The notes below the pieces were generated by a model. That model ran no database searches and was not told where the DNA came from. It saw nothing but the letters and a program-made list of their open reading frames with translations. This document shows positions 1 to 9,175 of a DNA stretch of 64,000 nucleotides, piece after piece. Every line of letters begins with the position of its first letter. Within the stretch, counting starts at the first letter, position 1. This DNA comes from Roseiarcus sp050013915 (lineage in GTDB: Bacteria; Pseudomonadota; Alphaproteobacteria; Rhizobiales; Beijerinckiaceae): positions 10,650 to 74,649 of the forward strand of contig JBEKEI010000018.1 in assembly GCA_050013915.1 (NCBI GenBank), in the 5' to 3' direction. Position numbers and translations under genes: made by a program.

Positions 1-1824
1 GACGCCACCCGGATCTGTCTCGAAAGCGCTCGGATCGCCGTCGACGACACGCCCGGGGCGCAGGTCCTGGCGATCGACGATGCGAGTCCGAGCGCCGAGA
101 TCAGGGACTATCTGGCGAGCTACGCCGCGCCGCCCAGACGCCATGTGCGCACGAACGAGGAAAACCTGGGATTCGTCGGCGCGGTCAATCGGGCGCTCGC
201 CATGGCGCCGGCGGGCGACGTCATCCTGTTGAATTCCGACACGATCGCGCCGCCCGACTTGATCCGCAAGCTGCGGGCGATCGCGAGCGAGGATCCGACG
301 ATCGGAACGATCAATCCGCTCAGCAACAATGGCGAATTCGTCAGTTTCCCCGCGCCCTTTCGAAGCAATCGGCTCGATGAAGAGACCTGGGCCATTCTGC
401 ACGCGTGCGCCGGCGTCGCCAACCCTGGCGTTGCGGTCGACATCCCGAGCGGGACCGGCTTCTGCCTCTATGTCACGCGCGCCTGTCTCGACGCCGTCGG
501 CGCGCTCTCCGCCGACTTCGGACGCGGCTATCTCGAAGACGCGGATATCGGCTTGCGCGCCCGCCAGGCGGGGTTCCGGAATGTTTGCGCGCCCTCCGTC
601 TATGTCGCCCATCGGGGGAGCCGATCCTTCCGCGGGAAGAAGGCGATGCTCGTCGCCCGCAACCGCAAGACGCTGGCGCGCAAATTCCCCGAATACGAGG
701 ACGAATGCGGCGCCTATGTCGAACTGGATCCGCTGGCGAACGCGCGCGCCGCCATCGAAGAGCTCTGGGTGACGGATGAAGGCCGTCGACTGCTGGTCGG
801 GCCGAGCCGCATGGCGCCGGCGCTTCATGAACGGGCCCGGCAACTCGCCGATCACGCGATCGCGCCGCTGCTGGTGACGATCCGGCGCACAGGAAGTCGA
901 TGGGACGCCGTGTTCCGGGGTTGGAGCGAAGCGGCGCCGCGATCGCTCGAGGTTCGCCTGGACGGCGAGCCCTCGCAGAATTCGAAGTTCCGCTCGCTGT
1001 TGCGCAAGTGGGCGTTCGATCGCATCGAGGTGAGCGGGCTGTCCGAGCTTCCGGATTTCGCGATCGAGGATGTTTTTGGCCTGTCGCCGCCCGTCGACCT
1101 GCTTCTCGTCGATGCGAGCCCCAAACAGGACGCCGGCGCGCTCGGCTCGCCTCGGCAGGATTGCGCCGCGCCGCAGGATCCGAGGCCTTGCGTCGAGTGT
1201 CGAAGGCGGCGCGTGAAAGACGCCTCGCTCGCGGCGCTCGAGCGCTGGGCGCGCGTCAGGACGCGTTGCGCGGCGACGCTGGCGCTGGACGAACTCAGCA
1301 AGAAGCATTGGCAGGGTCTCTATCCCCGCGCGACGATCGACGCGCATCGGCGCAAGCCCAAAGCCCGCGCGAGCCTCCCGGGAATCGGGAACGCCGCGGA
1401 ACGAATCGCGCTCGGCGTTCTCCTGCCCGTCGACACCCCCGCGACGCTGGGGTTGCTTCTGGCTCTGGCGGACCGGTTCGACGGCGACCCCTACGACATT
1501 TTCGTGTTCGGAAAGACGAGCCTCGACGCCCGCCTGATCGCCAGGGGAGTCTTTGTCGTCGGCTACGTCGCGTCGGTCGAGATCGCGCGCGTGGCCGCGC
1601 AATACCGGATCGGTCGCTATCTCCTGCCCTATCGGCTCGAGAACTATTGGGTGCTGGAGAGCTATCGGCGCGCCGCGCACGCGCCGGCGGCGTTCTTCGA
1701 CTGGTCGTTCGGTGAGTTTCACGCCGCGCCGCGCGATCTCGCGCTCGACCCGAGCGTCTGCGACGAGAAGGCCGCGTTCGCGATCAGCGCCTGGATGCAC
1801 GGGAATTTTGGAGCGGCGTCTTGA
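1..1824 (+). CDS. Family 2 glycosyltransferase, 5' end outside window
   Basis: The frame is open from the first base, so the start lies upstream; 607 residues are visible. Residues 1-215 form a GT-A glycosyltransferase family 2 domain, with the Ile-Asp-Asp-Ala-Ser strand (25-29), a Leu-Asn-Ser-Asp metal-site strand (77-80), a Glu-Asp-Ala-Asp acceptor-site motif (179-182) and the late His-Arg near 204. The rest is a long C-terminal extension of uncertain fold; its last 140 residues look like part of a second Rossmann-type domain. The protein probably transfers a sugar from a nucleotide donor to a lipid-linked intermediate at the cytoplasmic face. Its stop codon overlaps the start of the next gene, so the two are co-translated. 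Donor and acceptor cannot be told from sequence. Confidence 0.85.
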   Translation, partial: DATRICLESARIAVDDTPGAQVLAIDDASPSAEIRDYLASYAAPPRRHVRTNEENLGFVGAVNRALAMAPAGDVILLNSDTIAPPDLIRKLRAIASEDPTIGTINPLSNNGEFVSFPAPFRSNRLDEETWAILHACAGVANPGVAVDIPSGTGFCLYVTRACLDAVGALSADFGRGYLEDADIGLRARQAGFRNVCAPSVYVAHRGSRSFRGKKAMLVARNRKTLARKFPEYEDECGAYVELDPLANARAAIEELWVTDEGRRLLVGPSRMAPALHERARQLADHAIAPLLVTIRRTGSRWDAVFRGWSEAAPRSLEVRLDGEPSQNSKFRSLLRKWAFDRIEVSGLSELPDFAIEDVFGLSPPVDLLLVDASPKQDAGALGSPRQDCAAPQDPRPCVECRRRRVKDASLAALERWARVRTRCAATLALDELSKKHWQGLYPRATIDAHRRKPKARASLPGIGNAAERIALGVLLPVDTPATLGLLLALADRFDGDPYDIFVFGKTSLDARLIARGVFVVGYVASVEIARVAAQYRIGRYLLPYRLENYWVLESYRRAAHAPAAFFDWSFGEFHAAPRDLALDPSVCDEKAAFAISAWMHGNFGAAS

Positions 1825-4178
1825 CGGCGGGCCACGCGACCCAGCGGCGAGGCGCGAAGACCGGCCGCTTCCTCGCCCATGCGATCCGGACGGGTCGCGA
1901 GATCGTGACCGGCTACATCGTCGACAGGACCGATCTGTCGCGGCGCCTGGCGGTCGAGATTCTCGTCGACGGCCTGCAGATCGATATCGCGCTCGCGGAT
2001 CAGTTCAGCGGCGAATTGCGCGAGCTGGGAATTGGCGACGCCTGCTACGGCTTTGCCTTCGTCCTGCGGCCTGCGCTCGTCGACGCCGCGCGGATGCTCG
2101 AGGTGCGTCTGGCCAATGTCGGCGAACCCGTCGGCGCCCCGATCCTGCTCGAGGACTCCGAGCCGGCGTCGCCCGACGACGATCTCAAGGGGGAGGCGTC
2201 ATGGGCCGGCGGACTGCACCTGACGGGCTGGACCGACCGTCAGGGCGCGGAAGCGCCGATGATACGGGCGTTCATCGACGGCGAACTGATCGCGGAATGC
2301 CGCGCGAATCGGTGGCGGCATATCGATCGGCCGCGGCCAATGGCGGTGCGCGCCTTCGATCTCTGGCTTCCCCAGCGCTTCGCCGCCGGGAAGGTCCAGC
2401 GGGCGAGCGTGGCGCTCGCCGACGGGAGCGAACTCCCGGGGAGTCCGGTGACCTTCGTCGCATTCGAGCGAAGCCTCGAAAACGTCCTGAAAGGGTTCGC
2501 CGACAATCCGGGGGAAAGGCTGCAGGGACGTTTGTATGACCGGCTCGTTCCCCAGTCGCTGCCATTTCCGCTCTACGCGGACCGCCGCTGGCTATTCCAG
2601 CCGGAACCGCTACGGCGCTACGACGCGGCGGTCGCAGTCATACTCTTCGACGGCGAGCGGGTGCAATCCTCGGTCGACAGTCTCGACGGGCAGAGCCACG
2701 TCAATTGGTCGGCCTGCGTCATCCCGACGAAGGGAGACGGTTTCGCATTCGACCCCGCCGACCTCGTCGAATTCGTCGCCGAACATGCGGCGGGAGCGGA
2801 ATATTTCGTCTTCGGCCTGCCCGGCGTCGCCTTCGACGCGCATGCGCTCGCGCGCGTCGTCGAAGGTTTCGAGGCCCATCCGGAAGCGTCGCTGATCTAT
2901 GGCGACATCGACTTCGTGGGCGCGGACGGCGGCCTGTGGCCGATCGCGTTTCCGGCGTTCGACTATGAACGCCTGCTGGAGCAGGGCTATTGCGCCGCGG
3001 CCTTCGCCCTGAAGCGCTCGGCGCTCCAATCGGCCGTCGGCAAGTCCGCCGACACCGTGTTCCGGCTGGTCAACGCGACTTTCGACGAAGGCGTCGCGAC
3101 CAGCGCGGTGCGCCATCTTCCGGGCGCCATCGCCCGCGTACCCGACGACATATTCGCGGGCTCGCAGGAGAGCCTTCGCGCCGCGACATCGGACCATCTC
3201 GCGGCGCGACGCATGGCGGCCGTGCTGGAGGCGGGACACGGATCGCTTTGGCCGACCTGCCGGGTGCTGCGCCGGGCCGCGCGCCGGCCGAGCGTGTCGG
3301 TCATCGTCCCGACCCGCGACAGAGTCGATCTGCTGCACGGCTGCCTCGCCTCGATCGACGCGGGCGCGACCCGGGTCGCCGCGGAAATCATCGTAATCGA
3401 CAATGATTCGACCCAGCCGGACGCGCTGGCCTATCTGCGGGCGATCGGGCGCTCGGGAGTCCGGGTCCTCCCCATGCCCGGACCCTTCAATTTCTCCCGA
3501 TTGAACAATGCGGCGGCGCGCGAGGCGCGCGGCGACTATCTGTGCTTCCTCAACAACGACGTCGAAGCGCGCGACGAAACATGGCTCGAGGAAATGTTGT
3601 CCCGGCACCTCGACGAAACGGTCGGCGCGGTCGGCGCCAAGCTTCTGTGGCCCAGCGCGGTCGTCCAGCACGCCGGTGTCGTGCTGGGCGTCAATTTCTC
3701 CGTCATGCACGCCTTCAACGACCGTCTCGACGGCGATCCCGGCTATGCCGATCTCCTCGGGGTCGCCCGTTCGTGCAGCGCGGTCACCGCCGCCTGCATG
3801 ACGACGTCGCGCGCGCATTTCTTTTCGGTCGGTGGGTTCGACGAGATCCTCTTCCCCGTGAACTTCAACGATGTCGACTATTGCCTCAAGCTGCGCAACG
3901 CGGGCCTGCGCGTCGTGTTCACCCCGCATGCGAAACTGATTCACCGGGAGTCGGTCTCCCGGGGGCGGGACGACAAGGCCGACAGCGCCCCCAGACTGGC
4001 GCGCGAACTGCGCGCATTGCGTTCGAAATGGGGTCGCGCGCTGCTCGAGGACCCCTACTACAGCCCGATTCTTTCGCTCGACGATCCACCCTTCGCCGCG
4101 CTCGCGTGGAGCCCTCGACCTTGCGCGCCGCGCACCGACGAGGCGGCGCCGCCCGCCGCACTCCCTCCAGGCATGTGA
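1821..4178 (+). CDS. Modular glycosyltransferase with tandem N-terminal modules and two GT2-like domains
   Basis: The 785-residue product begins at a TTG that overlaps the upstream stop (TTGA). Residues about 10-105 and 115-215 look like two copies of a small beta-rich module, each with a Gly-Tyr/Trp-x-x-Asp turn and an Asp-Gly hairpin. Residues about 240-470 resemble a degenerate GT2 domain with Tyr-Gly-Asp-Ile-Asp near 359. Residues about 490-740 are an intact GT2 domain: Ile-Val-Pro-Thr-Arg-Asp near 494, Leu-Asn-Asn-Asp-Val near 576, a Gly-Gly-Phe-Asp motif near 671, Asn-Asp-Val-Asp-Tyr near 680 and His-Arg-Glu near 708. The catalytic part resembles rhamnosyltransferase-type O-antigen enzymes. 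It probably extends the polysaccharide repeat unit; the first GT2-like half may only bind. The specificity is unknown. Confidence 0.85.
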   Translation: MTAGHATQRRGAKTGRFLAHAIRTGREIVTGYIVDRTDLSRRLAVEILVDGLQIDIALADQFSGELRELGIGDACYGFAFVLRPALVDAARMLEVRLANVGEPVGAPILLEDSEPASPDDDLKGEASWAGGLHLTGWTDRQGAEAPMIRAFIDGELIAECRANRWRHIDRPRPMAVRAFDLWLPQRFAAGKVQRASVALADGSELPGSPVTFVAFERSLENVLKGFADNPGERLQGRLYDRLVPQSLPFPLYADRRWLFQPEPLRRYDAAVAVILFDGERVQSSVDSLDGQSHVNWSACVIPTKGDGFAFDPADLVEFVAEHAAGAEYFVFGLPGVAFDAHALARVVEGFEAHPEASLIYGDIDFVGADGGLWPIAFPAFDYERLLEQGYCAAAFALKRSALQSAVGKSADTVFRLVNATFDEGVATSAVRHLPGAIARVPDDIFAGSQESLRAATSDHLAARRMAAVLEAGHGSLWPTCRVLRRAARRPSVSVIVPTRDRVDLLHGCLASIDAGATRVAAEIIVIDNDSTQPDALAYLRAIGRSGVRVLPMPGPFNFSRLNNAAAREARGDYLCFLNNDVEARDETWLEEMLSRHLDETVGAVGAKLLWPSAVVQHAGVVLGVNFSVMHAFNDRLDGDPGYADLLGVARSCSAVTAACMTTSRAHFFSVGGFDEILFPVNFNDVDYCLKLRNAGLRVVFTPHAKLIHRESVSRGRDDKADSAPRLARELRALRSKWGRALLEDPYYSPILSLDDPPFAALAWSPRPCAPRTDEAAPPAALPPGM

Positions 4179-4232
4179 CTTTGGCGCCGCCTTGCTCTAA
4201 TGGGAACGCACAGGAAGGAGCGACGCAGAGCC

Positions 4233-4856
4233 ATGGCTTCCGAATCGGTGCTCAAGGTCCTCAACGTCGGCTGCGGCATCGCCGCGCCGGCCAAGTTGCA
4301 CGGTGTCTTTCGCAGCGCGAACTGGAAGGAGGTTCGTCTCGACATCGACGCCAATGTCGGGCCGGACCTCGTCGGCGACATGACGAACATGCGCGACATC
4401 ATCCCCACCGGGACGTTCGATGCGATCTGGTCATCGCACAATATCGAGCATTTGTACGCGCACGAGGCCCCGCGCGCGATCCTCGAGTTCCACCGCATCC
4501 TGCGCCAGAGCGGATTCGCGCTCATCACTTGTCCCGACGTCGCGGCGATCGCCCAGTTGATCGTCGAGGGCAGGTTCGAGGAGACCGCCTATGTTTCGCC
4601 CGCCGGGCCGATAACCGCGCTCGACATGCTCTACGGGCACTCCAAGTCGATCGCCGCCGGCAATGTCTACATGGCGCACAATACGGGCTACACCGTCGAG
4701 CGCCTGGGGCGCCTGCTGCTCGAAGGCGGCTTCTCGGAGGCCTGGGTGTTCCCCGGAAGGGCATTCGACATCTGGGCCGTCGCGTTGATGGTCAGGGCGG
4801 ACCGCGAGGAAATCAGGCGTCAGTTGGCGGATGGCGGACTCGATCTCCCGCAATGA
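4233..4856 (+). CDS. SAM-dependent methyltransferase of the polysaccharide locus
   Basis: The product is a 207-residue class I methyltransferase. Motif I (Val-Leu-Asn-Val-Gly-Cys-Gly) is at residues 9-15, an acidic Leu-Asp-Ile-Asp follows near 40, and the motif IV region Asp-Ala-Ile-Trp-Ser-Ser-His-Asn-Ile-Glu-His is near 66-76. I chose the ATG at 4233 because a good ribosome-binding site (GGAAGGAG) sits 12 bases before it; an in-frame ATG at 4200 has none. It lies 54 bases after one glycosyltransferase gene and 16 before another, so it is probably in the same operon and methylates a sugar or acceptor of the exopolysaccharide. The substrate cannot be inferred. Confidence 0.85.
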   Translation: MASESVLKVLNVGCGIAAPAKLHGVFRSANWKEVRLDIDANVGPDLVGDMTNMRDIIPTGTFDAIWSSHNIEHLYAHEAPRAILEFHRILRQSGFALITCPDVAAIAQLIVEGRFEETAYVSPAGPITALDMLYGHSKSIAAGNVYMAHNTGYTVERLGRLLLEGGFSEAWVFPGRAFDIWAVALMVRADREEIRRQLADGGLDLPQ

Positions 4857-4872
4857 GGCGGCCCGGGCCCCG

Positions 4873-6102
4873 ATGAATATTCTTTTCGTCCACAACAACT
4901 TCCCCGCCCAGTTTCGGAACCTGGCGCTCGCCCTGTCAGCGCTGGACGGCGTTCGGACCGTGGCGATCGGATGCGAGACGGCTCGAGCCCTGGGCGGCGT
5001 CGAACTGCACCACTATCAGACGCCGCAAGGCAATCCGGGCGCCCATTCCTTTGCGCGCAGGTTCGACCACGAGTGTCGACGCGCGGAGCAGGTCCTCTAC
5101 GCCGCCGCGACGCTCGCCGGTTCGGGCTTCACGCCCGATGTCATTCTGGTGCATCCGGGCTGGGGGGAAAACCTGCCGCTGCGCGCGGTGTTTCCGAACG
5201 CCCGAATCATCGTCTATTGCGAGTTTTTCTACAGATCCATGGGTCAGGATTCCGGCTTCGACCCGGAATTCCCGCCAATCGGCATGGACGGCCACGTGGC
5301 CCTCCAGGCGCGGAACGCCGCCAGTCTGATCGCCCTCGCCGAGGGCGATGCGGGCCTTTCGCCGACGCATTGGCAGAAGAGCACGTTTCCCGGGGAGTTC
5401 CAGCCGAAGATCACGGTCGTGCATGACGGGGTTGATACCGAGGCGCTGAGGCCGAATGCCGGCGCCGCCGTCACGCTGCCGACCGGCGCGACATTGACCG
5501 CCGCCGACGAGGTTCTCACCTATTCCGCGCGGAACCTGGAACCGATGCGCGGCTTTCATATCTTCATGCGGGCCTTGCCGCGCGTTCTCGCCGAAAGGCC
5601 GCTGGCCCAAATTCTCATAGTCGGCGGCGACGGAGTCTCCTATGGCGCGCCGCCGGCGCGCGAATCGTCCTGGAAGGCCGCGCTGCTTCTCGAACTCGGC
5701 GGCGCCATCGATCCCGGACGCGTGCATTTTCTCGGGCGCCTCGCCTATGGGGAATATGTGAAGGTGCTGCAGATCTCCACCGCGCACGTCTATCTCACCT
5801 ATCCCTTCGTCCTGTCCTGGTCGCTGCTCGAGGCGATGAGCGTGGAATGCGCCGTCATTGGGTCGGACACCGCCCCGGTACGCGAAGTCATCGACGGCGG
5901 CAACGGCCTGCTCGTGCCGTTCTTCTCCCCGGAAGCCTTGTCCGAAGCGATCGTGAGCGTACTCGGCGACCGCCCGCGCTTCCAGGCGATGCGCAAGGAC
6001 GCACGGCGAACGGTCACGACGCGCTACGACGCCAGGACCGTCTGCGTGCCCCGGCTGCTCTCTTTCGTCAGGAGCGTTCCGGCAGGGTCGTCGCGCGGAT
6101 GA
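4873..6102 (+). CDS. Family 4 (GT-B) glycosyltransferase
   Basis: The 409-residue protein starts with a typical GT4 N-terminal strand (Met-Asn-Ile-Leu-Phe-Val-His-Asn-Asn-Phe-Pro). An in-frame ATG 42 bases upstream would overlap the methyltransferase gene and add an atypical N-terminus, so the later ATG is preferred. The N-terminal Rossmann domain covers about 1-180. The nucleotide-sugar-binding C-terminal domain has the Asn-Leu-Glu-Pro-Met-Arg-Gly segment near 220 and the conserved Leu-Glu-Ala-Met-Ser with following Ala-Pro-Val-Arg-Glu near 318-340, the retaining-transferase EX7E-type region. It is the last gene of the rightward set and converges on the leftward polysaccharide operon 41 bases away. 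It probably adds a hexose; the donor is unknown. Confidence 0.88.
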   Translation: MNILFVHNNFPAQFRNLALALSALDGVRTVAIGCETARALGGVELHHYQTPQGNPGAHSFARRFDHECRRAEQVLYAAATLAGSGFTPDVILVHPGWGENLPLRAVFPNARIIVYCEFFYRSMGQDSGFDPEFPPIGMDGHVALQARNAASLIALAEGDAGLSPTHWQKSTFPGEFQPKITVVHDGVDTEALRPNAGAAVTLPTGATLTAADEVLTYSARNLEPMRGFHIFMRALPRVLAERPLAQILIVGGDGVSYGAPPARESSWKAALLLELGGAIDPGRVHFLGRLAYGEYVKVLQISTAHVYLTYPFVLSWSLLEAMSVECAVIGSDTAPVREVIDGGNGLLVPFFSPEALSEAIVSVLGDRPRFQAMRKDARRTVTTRYDARTVCVPRLLSFVRSVPAGSSRG

Positions 6103-6143
6103 CCGCAGACGCGGACCAGCAGAGCTGCGCAGCCAATCAGGAT

Positions 6144-7058
6144 TCAGGATATCGTGAGCCCCGTCAACCTCTCCAGCTCGCTTCTGATCGCCTCGGCGGA
6201 TTCCAGGCCGCTTATCGCGCGCTCGAACTCCAGCACCTTGGCGCCGACGAGAAATCGGTACCAGTAGCCCTGCAGGAAGTGATAGCAGAGCCCCTCGACG
6301 CCATCCAGGAAGCCGAGCCTGAACGCATATCGGTAGATGAAATAGGCCGCCGACGACAGCCAGAACGGCATCCTGTTGTAGACATGCTCCTTGATTTTCC
6401 GCTTCGTCCAGGTCTGAAGCGACGAATTCGAACGCGTCACTTCCCGCTCGCGCGCGCAGAAGCACAGTCTCTGGTTCAACACGTCGATCGCCTCGCGCGT
6501 CGCGTAGGCATTGTGCTTCTGGATGAAGAAGCTGAGATCGTTGAGGTTGTGATCGACGAACGCGCCCTCGAAAGTGACGATGCGGCCGCCCGAAACGATG
6601 ATGTGCTCGTCCATCCAGCGGTCTTCGATCCTGCCGCGGCCACGCCGCCAGACCCGAAGCAGAAGCAGCGGATATCGTCCCCCGAAGCGGATCCAGCGCC
6701 CGAGAAAGACATGCTTGCGCTTCAGATTGATGCCGGTGGTTTCGTCGGCGAGCGCCGGGAGCTTCGCCTCGATTTCGCGCGCCAGATCCGGCTCGACGAT
6801 CTCGTCGGCGTCGAGGCGCATAAGCCATGCGGCGATGACCGGAGCATTGTCGAGCGCCCATTGGAACTGCTTGGCGTAGTTGATGAACTTGTTCTGGAGA
6901 ACGACCGCGCCTGATTTCCGGGCGATTGCGACGGTGGCGTCCGACGAAAAACTGTCGACGACGATGATTTGGCGCGCGAACGGGGCGACCGACCGAATCG
7001 CGCGTGCGAGATGCCGCTCCTCGTTATGGGTCAGGATAATGACGGCGAGATCGGCCAC
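6144..7058 (-). CDS. Family 2 glycosyltransferase, WaaE/KdtX-like
   Basis: The 304-residue GT-A enzyme carries Ile-Leu-Thr-His-Asn-Glu-Glu (9-15), Val-Val-Asp-Ser-Phe-Ser-Ser-Asp (33-40) and the metal-binding Leu-Asp-Ala-Asp-Glu near 82-86. The C-terminal part is rich in aromatic residues (Tyr-Phe-Ile-Tyr-Arg-Tyr and a Tyr-Trp-Tyr-Arg-Phe segment), as in the group that includes the lipopolysaccharide-core enzyme WaaE and related beta-glucosyltransferases. That C-terminal part probably lies on the membrane. It is the final gene of the leftward polysaccharide operon, with one base between it and the acetyltransferase gene. It probably adds one residue of the repeat unit or a side chain. Confidence 0.87.
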   Translation of the reverse strand: MADLAVIILTHNEERHLARAIRSVAPFARQIIVVDSFSSDATVAIARKSGAVVLQNKFINYAKQFQWALDNAPVIAAWLMRLDADEIVEPDLAREIEAKLPALADETTGINLKRKHVFLGRWIRFGGRYPLLLLRVWRRGRGRIEDRWMDEHIIVSGGRIVTFEGAFVDHNLNDLSFFIQKHNAYATREAIDVLNQRLCFCAREREVTRSNSSLQTWTKRKIKEHVYNRMPFWLSSAAYFIYRYAFRLGFLDGVEGLCYHFLQGYWYRFLVGAKVLEFERAISGLESAEAIRSELERLTGLTIS

Positions 7059-7059
7059 T

Positions 7060-7635
7060 TCAGGACGCGGCGCCGGTAAGGCCTGGCGAACGGACTCTGG
7101 CCTTCAGGAAGGTCGCGGGGTTTCCGACATGGACCGACCATGCCGGGAGGTCCCTGAACGCAACGGCCTGGGCGCCGAGCACCGCACCCTCGCCGACCGT
7201 GACGCCGGGCCCCACGAATGCGCCGGCCGCAATCCAGGCGTGTGCGCCGATCGTGATCGGCCGGGCGACGAGTTTGAAGCCGGGATCGGCGATGTCATGC
7301 GACCCCGCGCAAAGCCTCGCGTCCTGGGAGACGGTCGCATGGGCGCCCAGGTAGATCTTCGCCATCGAATAGCAATCGACGCGGGGCCCGAGGCAGGAAT
7401 GGGGACCCATCTCGAGGTTGGCGGGATTCCAGATCCTGACGCTCGGATAGACATGCGCTGAGGAGGCGATCTTGGCGCCGAACATGAGCAGGACGAGGCG
7501 ACGCCATCTGTGCAGCGGGGCCGGAGTCCAGGCCGCCAGCAGGCCCCAGACGAGTCCCCACAGAACGCGGGTCAGGCGGTGCGACAGACCGTAGCTCGGC
7601 CCGCCGAGTCTCGGATTGGATTTCGTCATGGCCAT
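7060..7635 (-). CDS. Left-handed beta-helix O-acetyltransferase (WcaF-like)
   Basis: The product of about 191 residues has hexapeptide repeats from about 65 to 170 and ends with a Gly-Asn-Pro-Ala loop, the pattern of colanic-acid-type acetyltransferases that use acetyl-CoA. A catalytic His occurs in Ser-His-Asp near 111. The start is uncertain: ATGs at 7635 and 7629 are the best candidates, and the frame stays open to 7731 without a family-like sequence. No clear ribosome-binding site was seen. It lies between the polymerase and the last glycosyltransferase, so it probably O-acetylates a sugar of the polysaccharide. Confidence 0.83.
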   Translation of the reverse strand: MAMTKSNPRLGGPSYGLSHRLTRVLWGLVWGLLAAWTPAPLHRWRRLVLLMFGAKIASSAHVYPSVRIWNPANLEMGPHSCLGPRVDCYSMAKIYLGAHATVSQDARLCAGSHDIADPGFKLVARPITIGAHAWIAAGAFVGPGVTVGEGAVLGAQAVAFRDLPAWSVHVGNPATFLKARVRSPGLTGAAS

Positions 7636-7822
7636 CACGTTAATTCGTAGGATTCGTTCGGGCGCGCCGCACGGATTGTCCGGCTCTCCGCCCGCCCGGA
7701 AGCCCGCGACGACGAAACCGGCGAGCCACATTTCAGGACGGCGCGGTGCGGCCTCCGCAAGAAACTGCCGATCATGCGATGATCCGGAGCACAGATTGGC
7801 CGACGCGCCGGCGCAGTTCGGC

Positions 7823-9163
7823 TCAGGCGAGCCGCCGCGCGGGCGCGGCCGGGATAAAGAGCCCCGACCTCGAGATGACGAAAACGATCAGCATCAGCGG
7901 CGCCAAGCCGAGGAAACTCGCAAGCGCCTCAAAAAAGCTCGCCGGCGCCTTTGCGGCGGCGATCTGCACGAATATGTTGAGGTAGAACAATCTCGCGATG
8001 AAGCCTCCCCGCCCCAGCCATCGCGAGAGAAAGAGGAACAGCGCGCCCGCGGCGAGGCCGTCGAGGATCACGGCGAACCAACCGCCTTCGCGATAGGCGA
8101 CGAGCCCTCCGAATGCGGTCAAGCTGCCGAGTCCGCCGATGAGCGAGCGCCAGGCGAGTACGGAAATCTCGCCGTCGATCCTGCCATTGTCGCTCAGAAC
8201 GAACGGCTTTTCGGGATAAATGAATCTCGGGATCGGCGCGACCGCGACCGAATAATAGAATTGCCACCCGACGTAGTCCGTCCTGTCGATGAGATCCTTC
8301 ATGTTGATCGTGACATAAATGAGATCGCTTCGATCGATGACGCTCTGCATGAGCTCGTCGAATATGTTGCGATCGGCCGCATAGTGGAATCCGCTCGCCG
8401 CGCTTATGACCTCCGATTTCGAACCGACGGCGCCGCGGTTTTCCCTCATGAACACAACTATCGGACTCACCACGACCAGAATCACCAGGACCGCCGCCAT
8501 GGTCTGGAACGCCCTCGCCCTCTGCCCGGTCATGACCAGCGCGGCGAAAGCCATGAGGAGCGGCGTGATGATCAGGAGTCGCGCGCCGGTCGACAGCGCC
8601 GTCACCACGACCATGGCGATCATGGCGCCGAGAATCGCGGCCGCGGCGCGCCGCGACTGCTTGAGCGCGTAGGCGAACGCGAGCGCGATCGTCGCGACCG
8701 ACAATCCGGAGAAGGCGCTCAATATCTGTCGGTAATAATCCTTTTCCTCAAAATATACCTGGACGTTGCCGGACGAATAACTCGAGACGTCGTTCATGTA
8801 GAAATACAGGAAATATAACACCGCGCTGACGAACGCGAGCGTAGACATGTGGGATATCGACAGTTCATCGAGGCGGCCAAATCCCAGTGGCCGGACGCCC
8901 GCCATCGCTCTCCAGGAGATCGCGACCCCGCAAACGATCGCCAGCAGGAATATCCAATGGATCGCCAGGGCTCCAGATATTTCTTCGCTCGAATAATCCT
9001 TGAGATATGACATGGATTTCATCAGCACCGCGATCGGGCAATACATCATCGAGAAAATTGCCACGACTCCGAGGTGACTGAAGATCAGATCTTTCGAGGA
9101 AGCCATCGCGTAGATCAGCGCGATGCACGTCAATGCGTACAAAAACGCCATGAAAATATCCAT
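7823..9163 (-). CDS. Wzy-like polysaccharide polymerase, polytopic membrane protein
   Basis: The 446-residue protein is almost entirely hydrophobic, with about ten to twelve predicted membrane segments. A larger hydrophilic loop (about residues 215-330) contains Arg and Asp residues and a Gly-Gly-Leu-Gly-Ser turn near 330, the layout expected of O-antigen ligase/polymerase family proteins. Sequence signatures in this family are weak, so the call rests mainly on topology and on position among flippase, glycosyltransferase and export genes. It would join repeat units at the periplasmic face of the inner membrane. It begins 12 bases after the preceding glycosyltransferase stop. A 187-base gap without a visible gene follows before the acetyltransferase. 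Confidence 0.72.
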   Translation of the reverse strand: MDIFMAFLYALTCIALIYAMASSKDLIFSHLGVVAIFSMMYCPIAVLMKSMSYLKDYSSEEISGALAIHWIFLLAIVCGVAISWRAMAGVRPLGFGRLDELSISHMSTLAFVSAVLYFLYFYMNDVSSYSSGNVQVYFEEKDYYRQILSAFSGLSVATIALAFAYALKQSRRAAAAILGAMIAMVVVTALSTGARLLIITPLLMAFAALVMTGQRARAFQTMAAVLVILVVVSPIVVFMRENRGAVGSKSEVISAASGFHYAADRNIFDELMQSVIDRSDLIYVTINMKDLIDRTDYVGWQFYYSVAVAPIPRFIYPEKPFVLSDNGRIDGEISVLAWRSLIGGLGSLTAFGGLVAYREGGWFAVILDGLAAGALFLFLSRWLGRGGFIARLFYLNIFVQIAAAKAPASFFEALASFLGLAPLMLIVFVISRSGLFIPAAPARRLA

Positions 9164-9175
9164 TCCGTCCCCGAT

